The position numbers were made by a program, and so were the translations under genes. A DNA stretch of 64,000 bases, from assembly GCA_963082975.1 (NCBI GenBank), contig OY720344.1, positions 32,275,172-32,339,171 of the forward strand. The letters are read 5' to 3'. Positions 56,465 through 64,000 of the stretch are shown here, piece after piece (the first letter of the stretch is position 1; every line of letters starts with the position of its first letter). Origin of the DNA: Labia minor (taxonomy: Eukaryota > Arthropoda > Insecta > Dermaptera > Spongiphoridae). The notes under the pieces are model-generated. The model did not search any database. It saw nothing but the letters and a program-made list of their open reading frames with translations, and had not been told where the DNA came from.

Positions 56465-58354
56465 TGTAAAAACAATTTAAGATTGCTAAAATTGAAATTG
56501 CCATTTGAATCCATAATTTCATCATATATAATGAATCATTTTATAGAAAAAATATGAGTTTTGATTTATTAAAAGAATTTATAATATTATCAGTTTTATG
56601 ACGATGCTATGTTCTTGATTTTTTCGGTTAAATGCATATCCCACTTCTATTAAAAGTATTTCTAATCTTGGAGATACAAACAGTGCCAGATGAAATGAAA
56701 AATGAATGGCAGCTTCAAGGTCATTTGCAAGAAACTAGGAAATATGTTAGCCAACGTTTCATTCTAAAATAATATTTAGTTAAAATTAAATCAATAAGGA
56801 GATGAGGATGATAAAAAAAATTACAAAAGAAAACTGGCGTCTCCTGTTTGGCCGATTGTCAACACACTTGTTCATAGAAAAAAAGTCAAGTGAAGCGCCA
56901 TTAATCAGCTTCCTGATGGCCGGTTAAAGTTTCAATAACAAATCGGGTATCGTTGCTCTTTTAAGTTTTGTTTAGTTCCGTTATTAAAATAAACGAATAG
57001 TATATAAAATTTATTAATAAGATTGTATACAGAACACAGTGCAATTGCCAAAGAGGAAATTTCAAAAATATTAAATTCCCGTTGAGTTTTTTTTTTACAA
57101 TAAAATTTTATAAGAAATTTCCTATTTCATGTAATACTTGTAACATTCTAATATTAAAAATATTTTTTATTGGTAGATATAATGGTAATGAAACATAAGA
57201 AAGGTCTGTAGAATAATATTTCAAAAGATTTTCATGATAATATTTTAAACTAATTTATTTCCATTTACACTTTCTTCTTGTTATAGAATTGTTAAACAAT
57301 TTTCTTGTATTAAAGCTGAATTGTATTTTCCTTGTTCGACTTATCATATATTTCCATAAATATTTCTGAGTGGGAAGTCAATTTAACTAACAGCTGACTT
57401 CATTTTCATATTACATTCCTTCTTTTGTTATTGCCAGTTTTTTTTTCTTAATATATAAAATAGAATAAGAATTGATCGACAATCTCATGTTACCTGAAAA
57501 TAAATATAATATTGATTATTTATATTCTTTTGGAATAAAAAATTATATAATAACTCTTTATGTATTTTTCGTTATATTTTAATTGCTATTAATTTAACTT
57601 TTAATTTAATTATAATTGCTATAACTGATGTTACTTTAATCTATGAAATTTGAAAAAAAATTTCTGCAGAAATGACATTCATCCAGATATTCTTACCCCG
57701 AACCACGCCAACTCTATCGAATTTTTAATCTGTCAAAATTTTCTTTTATCAATTTATTATAGTGTTTGTGCTTAGACTTTTCCCATGTCAATAATTCGAT
57801 TCGATTCGATTAATTAAGATTTCTATTATTTTATATTAAATATTATAATTAATTTTTTTTTATAAAGCAATAATATTGAAGTGAATAATAATTTATTTTT
57901 TAATAATATTAATTGGTTTCCTCAATATCCTTCCTTTTTCTTTCTCATCAATTTTAAATTTCGAATTAAAGCTTTTTCTTGCATTCTTTACTCTGGCGAC
58001 TATTAATTCGTAATTCATTGGCTACCATCTTTTTCTCGCCATCGATTATTCCTCGTTCACTTCTAATTACTAAGAAACAGAGAAGCTTCGTCACCTTGAA
58101 TCGTTTAAGCCTAATTACCACTGGCTGAACTATTCGAAAACAAGTTTTCCAACCAAAGATTAAAAGAAAAAAACATCCTAGACGACGTTTCTTTTCTCAA
58201 ATGAACATCTTTAACTTCACGAAAAATCATTATATCTGATTTTAATAATAAATAATAACAGAAAAAAAAAATGTTAAAAAAATAGTTGAATCCGACCGAT
58301 TTTAGTCATGAAAAAGTGGTTTAAAAATTTCATCAACAAAAAGAAATGAGAATC
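56465..58354. other. AT-rich non-genic stretch
   Basis: Possibly intronic if the block at 56,350 is an exon. More balanced segments lie at 56,830-56,960 and 57,980-58,170; neither has a convincing frame. No repeats recognised. Confidence 0.5.
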
Positions 58355-58993
58355 TTTTTACCGACCGACGATAGTAAGGGAGGTATTGTTTTCACACCAA
58401 ATTTCACATGTGTAGATTTTTACATATCTCCACGAATCATGCATTTTCTTAACAGAAAAAAGTATTTTTAGCATGATGCCTGTCCGTCCGACCGTCTGTC
58501 CGCCCGTCCGTATAGATGTGTACAGCCTGAACGGCTCAACGGATTTTGATGAAATTTGGTATATTTACTTAATGCATCAGTATGATGAATTGATCAACTT
58601 TTGGTGCAAATCCGGAAACCGGAAGTGGTAGTATTAGCGATCGACGATAGGAATGGAAGGGTTATTTTCACACCAAATTTCACATGAGGAGATATTTTTA
58701 TATATCACCTCGATTAATGCATTATCCTCGGGAAAATCATTTTTATTAGTTTTTTCTTGATTTAAAATTATATGACGTCATCCAGCAATTGATGACGTCA
58801 CAGCCTGGTCTTGCATATATATATTATAAATAAAATAAAATTAAAAAGGCTTATATTTATTATTTATGTATCCATATCTGTTTTTATTACATTAATAGAT
58901 ATATTAATATTATTTGAAATTGTTTCTGTAGCTGGAAATTAATTTACTTCAAACCGTCGGTCGGTTCGCACCTGGCCACAGATCAACTTATCT
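58355..58993 (-). repeat. R1 interspersed repeat, copy F
   Basis: A full unit in reverse, from 'tttttaccgaccgacgatag' to 'ggccacagatcaactta'. Both TGACGTCA palindromes are intact (about 58,774 and 58,793). Both internal duplicates and the octamer region are present. No 3' extension of the B/C type: the sequence beyond 'tttttacc' is unrelated. Confidence 0.92.
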
Positions 58994-60661
58994 ATCACTG
59001 TTATTTTATATTGTTTCAAGCGAACTATTTTTATTAGTTTTTATTTATAAAATTATTATTACTTTTAAATCTAAATTGATTTATTATATGATGTTAAATT
59101 CAATACTTTAATAAACTAATTTTAATTATTAATTAACATCGTTAGCATTAAATAGTAAATAATTTTTCTAAAATCTAAAATATAGGATCCAAGATTTTTG
59201 TCTTTGTATATAAATATACAAACTTATAGTCGAATTATTTTTATATGAATTTTTAATATTAATTATATGGATAATGAAGATAAGTTACCGTCATATGCAT
59301 ATCAAATAAAAATATATTTTTTAAAACAATTATTTAATATTTTAATTTGTAAGAAACAATTGATTTGCATTAAGCGACATTCAGAAAATACATGTATTTC
59401 GTTTTATATGAATCTCGTAAATTTTCGTAAATTTTTATAATCCGTAAGAATAAGTGTATTAAAAAAAATTGCTCTTGCTAAAAAAATACTATTTTTTCAA
59501 ATATTTTAATATGAACAAATATGAATAATATTAAAAATTCAAATGATGGACTGAATATTGAGGTCAAACATGGTCATTTTATTTTAATTTTAGTTTTTTT
59601 TAAATTTAGATGATTTTATAAGTTAACAATAATATATTGTACTGTCCTCAAAACGATTTCATCAGTTTTATATTTTATTTTCATTTTCTTGTTTTATTGC
59701 TTAAAATAATTCAATTAAATACTTATTCTGTGGTTTGGAGACTTAATAGACAGTAAATATAATTATATATATATATCCTTATCTTAATCACTATAAAGAT
59801 TGATTACGACCATTTATTAAAGTAAAGTAAATAAATCCGCTCCTATAGAGGTATTTACTTTTTATCTGTTTTAATTTTCATCTCCTTAAAGAGATTAAGA
59901 AAAGATTATTATCATACTAATATTTTATATAAGGTGAAAAAAATAAAAATGAAATTAGATGCTGAGAAACTCCCACCAGAAAATTTCATTTTTATAATTT
60001 TTATATTTCAATTTACTTACAATAATATAATAATACTATAAAATTTATGTCCTAATATTTAATCAATTAAATTTCTACAATGGATCAACTTGTTTTGTGC
60101 ATCAAAAATGTGTGTATGTGTGTGTTACAATTTTAAAATAAAAAATCCTTCTAAATAACTAGACCTTTTTCTAAGAAAAGAAAATTTGATATTTTACAAA
60201 ATTTATTTTTTAAAATGATATAACAGACATTACTTCTATAACCAAAGGAAAATAGTTTATAGATGTTAACTTCTGCCATTTATATATATATTATAAAATA
60301 TTAATACGAAGTTTAGTCGTTAACACTTGGAAATGAAAGTTAAAAAGTTAATGAAAATAACATCCACTTCGTGGTTTTTATGACCCAAAAATAAATAAAA
60401 ACCCAGGAGTTAAGGATAGAAATTGCTTGTTGAAATTATATTTGTTTTATGTATTTCAGAAAATCATTAAAAATAAAACGAGATCTCTGATGGAGAAAAA
60501 AGAATCAAGTCTTGGAGGTCTTAAAACAAAAAATTTAAAATTATAAAGTTTCTCTGAACATTTTTGAAATAATTAATTTATGATAAAATTCCTTTACTCT
60601 CGTTCAAACAAATCTAGAATTTAACCAAACTGTTATCATTTCTCTATTTTAATGATCATTT
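58994..60661. other. AT-rich non-genic stretch
   Basis: Nothing recognised; A/T-rich, with a short GT-rich tract near 60,111-60,124. Confidence 0.6.
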
Positions 60662-60861
60662 NNNNNNNNNNNNNNNNNNNNNNNNNNNNNNNNNNNNNNN
60701 NNNNNNNNNNNNNNNNNNNNNNNNNNNNNNNNNNNNNNNNNNNNNNNNNNNNNNNNNNNNNNNNNNNNNNNNNNNNNNNNNNNNNNNNNNNNNNNNNNNN
60801 NNNNNNNNNNNNNNNNNNNNNNNNNNNNNNNNNNNNNNNNNNNNNNNNNNNNNNNNNNNNN
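60662..60861. other. Assembly gap (200 N)
   Basis: Exactly 200 undetermined bases, a conventional filler size. The true size and content are unknown. Open frames of X across it are meaningless. Confidence 0.99.
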
Positions 60862-62639
60862 ATGTAAATGAAAAAAATTGTATCTCATTCAATTTGCATA
60901 AGAATAGGTTCTTATTTCCAGAGAATATCTACTACCTATACCTATAAATTCTTTTCAGTGTATAATTAATTTAATAATTGATAAGAAAAATGTATTTTAA
61001 TTCTTATTAAAGCCTTTACCCTTCTATAAATTATTATTATAGCTTAATTATACTTAATTGGAATGATATTTATTTTGAGAATCTATATACAAATGTATAT
61101 ATTATATACAGGGTGTCTCAAAAAATCTCTATTTTATTTTATTATTTATTTATTATTTTTAGCAGTCAAAGGGTTAGTATATTTTTTGCAAACATGATTA
61201 TTTTATTCTTTAATTATATCTTTTTCTGTAATTATTTGTTAATAATAATATTGTGGTGTTTGATAAAATAAACTTTATTTAATATCATATAGTATATTTA
61301 TTCATTCACGAGATATAATATATATTTATTTTTACCCCACCGAGATTTATGTATAAAGTATTGAGTATATATATTGTAAAATAATAATGCTTAAAATGTA
61401 AAATGAATCTTATTTTATTATTAAACATATTTAATTTTATTAAATATTATTTAATATTTAGTGTGAATCACATAATTTATATAATTTCTTAATTATCTCT
61501 CTAAAAAATCATTTATATATTATTTATATATAAATATCTGTTTAATTAATAATTACTTATTTTTAATAAAAAATAATTATTAATGAATTTTATTTTAAAT
61601 TAGATAATTCTTCAAGTACGTTATCTACAGATGATTAGCATTTACGAAAGTAATTTTATATATAAACTATTTAAAAAAATTTATCAGTTTAAAAGAAAAT
61701 TGATTGAAGTTGTCAATGTAATATGAGGCGTAAAATTGATAACCTATGAAATTTTAAATTTATTTTATATTCTATAAATATTCCACTTATATATATTATA
61801 AATACATAATACAATATATTCTATAGTATCAAAATATTATTAACCAATTAGAATACTGAATAAGTCATAATATAAATATGATAATTATGATAGTAGTTTG
61901 AAACTGAATTTTATACGTATTTTAAAATGAGTAAGTTTATATTCAAGCTTTGCTCTAACTTTAATGTTTTAATCATCTAATGGAAATGTAAAAAAAATTA
62001 AAAAAGGAAAAAAAAAAAAATAAATGGAATCTAGGGCAGCCAGTCAGAATATATTCCTATCACTTAGCAGTTAGAAGATGAATCCTTTAATTATTCTTAT
62101 CTGCAAGCTGCTTTGGGCATTGCATATCAGTTTAAAAAAAACAGACATATTTTTTTTTTTTAATATTCAATGAATAGATTTTTTTTGAATCCTACCATTG
62201 TCGTTAGAAATTAATTTATTTTCTTTTTATTTGTATCCTGTTCTAAATATATGTCAATTTACTTAAATCCCTCCTCTACTATCTATAAAGGATGTGATTG
62301 TGTCTAGATAAATGGATATATTTTTTTTATTTTGAAAATTGATAACCAAATATATCATTTCACCTGTTGCATAAATCTAAACGGGTTGCATGACTAAGAG
62401 GGAAATAGAGACAGAGTGGAAAAGAGATAGAGTGAATATATTGAATTGATGACCGTATAAATAAAATAAAGTTTCAGCTTGAAATAATTTCAATTTTTTT
62501 TTTTTAATTAATGTCCTTTCGTGTTGGCTGACATTATTTCCCCATCAACGATACTGATGTAAGGGAAAATATTTGGAAAATGTTTTTATTTTCTTTATAT
62601 TATGAAATTTCTATTTTATAATCCTGTGTGAGAATGAAT
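60862..62639. other. AT-rich stretch with one mariner-type end
   Basis: At 61,107 'tatacagggtgtctcaaaaa' looks like a Tc1/mariner-type terminal repeat at a TA site, but no second end or transposase sequence follows. Otherwise A/T-rich, with A and T runs near 62,010 and 62,150. Confidence 0.5.
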
Positions 62640-63535
62640 TTTTACTATCTCGTAAGAGATAGTATTGCGATCACGAAAATTTTCGATGTTGAGATTTTGA
62701 TGTTTTATACGTTTTGAAGGTTCCTGAATCATTTTCACTAAGGTTGAGAAAAATGTCTGTGTGTGTATGTGTGTGTGTGTGCGTGTGTGTGTATATATGT
62801 AGTCAAGATTACGCAAAAACTGTTTGAGCTAGAATGATGAAATTTGGAACATGGACATTATTCAAAATTCATAGTTTTCTATCATCTTTTGAGAAATGTA
62901 GCTCAACCGGAAGAGGGTCATTACTTACAACGTTTTGATTTTTTTTTTTTTTTTCCTCTAAAGTAACCGTAAAGATGGGGCAGCATGGCTGAGTGGGTAG
63001 AGTACTAGACTTCTACACAGGAAGCCTGAGTTCGAATCCCAGCATAGAACTCAAGATTATATATTTATTTAATTAATAAATTAATAAATATAAAAATCTA
63101 ATTCAATTTAACATCGGCTGCCCCACCGAAGAAGGCAAGGGGAAACCACTTCGGTCAAATTTTCCCATGAACACCCTATGACTCCTGTGGAGTTATTAGG
63201 GCCACGACACTTCCGCTAAGAAGTTATCGACAACGAAGAAGAACCGTAAAGATAAAGATATATGTTTGATAATTTTACACATGATTAATAATTGTATAAA
63301 ACTGCTATATATAGAATTTCAGCTTGATTGAATCGCTGAAAGTACCAGAATTAATTTTTGAACACTGCAAATCTCACGCGCCAACACGTGCCATGATGCC
63401 ATCAATAAAAAGCCAAACATGTGCTGGTTTAATATTTATTATTTATAATTTATAATTAATTAAATTTAATTTAAATATAATATATTATGTTATTTAATCC
63501 AATTCAAATGCGAGATAGTCGAGTGGAGACACTCC
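62640..63535 (-). repeat. R2 interspersed repeat, copy 3, interrupted by a SINE
   Basis: In reverse orientation it keeps the terminal hairpin (CTATCTC and GAGATAG around TTAC, at 62,644-62,661), the CGAAAATTTTCG palindrome, a (GT)n tract at 62,756-62,796, the 'gagctagaatgatgaaat' box, and 'cagcttgattgaatcgctga'. It ends near 'ggagacactccagc'. The SINE at 62,977-63,241 splits it. Confidence 0.88.
62977..63241 (+). mobile_element. SINE-1, tRNA-derived, with target duplications
   Basis: Perfect 12-bp direct repeats AACCGTAAAGAT flank it (62,965-62,976 and 63,242-63,253). The head has an A box TGGCTGAGTGG (62,986-62,996) and a B box GTTCGAATCC (about 63,030-63,039), the internal promoter of RNA polymerase III; 'gacttcta' in the anticodon region would fit an Arg(TCT)-like ancestor, though this is tentative. 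An AT-rich linker and a unique body ('aggggaaaccacttcgg') lead to a (GAA)n tail. It depends on a LINE for movement. The intact duplications indicate a fairly recent insertion. Confidence 0.93.
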
Positions 63536-64000
63536 AGCTTATTTTTTTATTATGCTGGTATTTCTTAATTTCTAGTCCTTAGACAATTCGGAAAATTTTC
63601 TAGTTGTTCAAATTTGTTTTGTATAATATTGAAATTATTTTTTTTTTAATAGTTTAAACATCTAAAGCAATAACACACGATAATTTTTCGTTTCAATTCC
63701 AATTCCATTTTTCGTTTATTGATTTATTATAATTTTTGACAATTCAATTCTGATATTTATTTTTGTTTACCTCAATAAGATTAATAAATCCTTAAAAGAT
63801 TTATTTCATATCTATCTCTCTTATCCTGTTGAGCTCGAAATATGCAGTATCGTAAAAATTTATTATTTTTTAAGAAAATTATAAATTTTGCACAGATTAA
63901 AATATTTTTTATTCGTAAAAGATACTTTTTTTTTAAAAAAATATACATTTGTTTAAGTTTCTTATATAAAATTGATTAGAAAAATTTATGATATTTCAGT
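63536..64000. other. AT-rich non-genic stretch
   Basis: Nothing recognised up to the window end. Confidence 0.6.

Noticed and set aside
60649-60892. Three open reading frames across the N run
   Set aside because: They consist of undetermined codons only.
61107-61160. Complete transposon starting at 'cagggtgtctcaaaaa'
   Set aside because: Only one end is visible; no inverse end or transposase sequence was found within the next 1.5 kb.
63028-63046. tRNA gene suggested by GTTCGAATCC and an A box at 62,986
   Set aside because: No acceptor stem closes around it, the sequence continues into an AT linker and SINE body, and 12-bp target duplications flank the whole unit. It is a SINE head.

Overview
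The window looks like AT-rich, intergenic or intronic DNA from an animal, most likely an arthropod. The reasons are mariner, Helitron, hAT-like and LINE fragments of types common in arthropods, two SINE families with tRNA-type promoter boxes, very high A+T (roughly three quarters or more by eye, not computed), many short tandem repeats and a 200-base run of N typical of a scaffold gap. No bacterial operons, CRISPR arrays, rRNA or genuine tRNA genes are visible. I could not place the species.

No complete protein-coding gene is present. Every recognisable coding similarity is a decayed transposon protein: mariner-type transposases (10.7-11.3 kb, 50.8-51.0 kb, 53.9-54.6 kb, 54.7-55.4 kb), the C-terminal part of one LINE reverse transcriptase (15.4, 27.8, 31.2-32.1, 46.7, 47.1, 49.0 kb) and the N-terminal part of a Helitron protein (34.0-34.5 kb). 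One short minus-strand stretch at 56.35-56.46 kb has features of a terminal exon but cannot be assigned.

Three interspersed repeat families dominate; I call them R1, R2 and R3. R1 (about 610-640 bp; copies at 1-447, 6.2, 13.3, 29.7, 30.4-32.8, 52.0 and 58.4 kb, plus fragments) has an internal duplication of about 90 bp, paired TGACGTCA palindromes and inverted 11-mers near its ends. R2 (1.3, 37.9, 62.6 kb) ends in a perfect 7-bp hairpin. R3 (23.8, 35.7, 44.8 kb) is a foldback element. A deletion-derived mariner MITE family, M1, has five copies (8.0, 20.1, 38.9, 40.8, 42.9 kb).

Nested insertions give a relative history: a Helitron lies inside an R1 copy (30,529-32,292) and holds a LINE fragment; a SINE with 12-bp target duplications lies inside R2 (62,977-63,241); another SINE lies inside an old R1 copy (52,010-52,318). 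Two hAT-like MITEs keep their target duplications (19,175-19,617 and 47,240-47,597). The most unusual structures are the R1 family, a mariner whose left end is an inverted copy of its coding right end (53,769-54,655), and two R1 copies that share about 160 bp of extra 3' sequence. I see no evidence of a new functional gene system.
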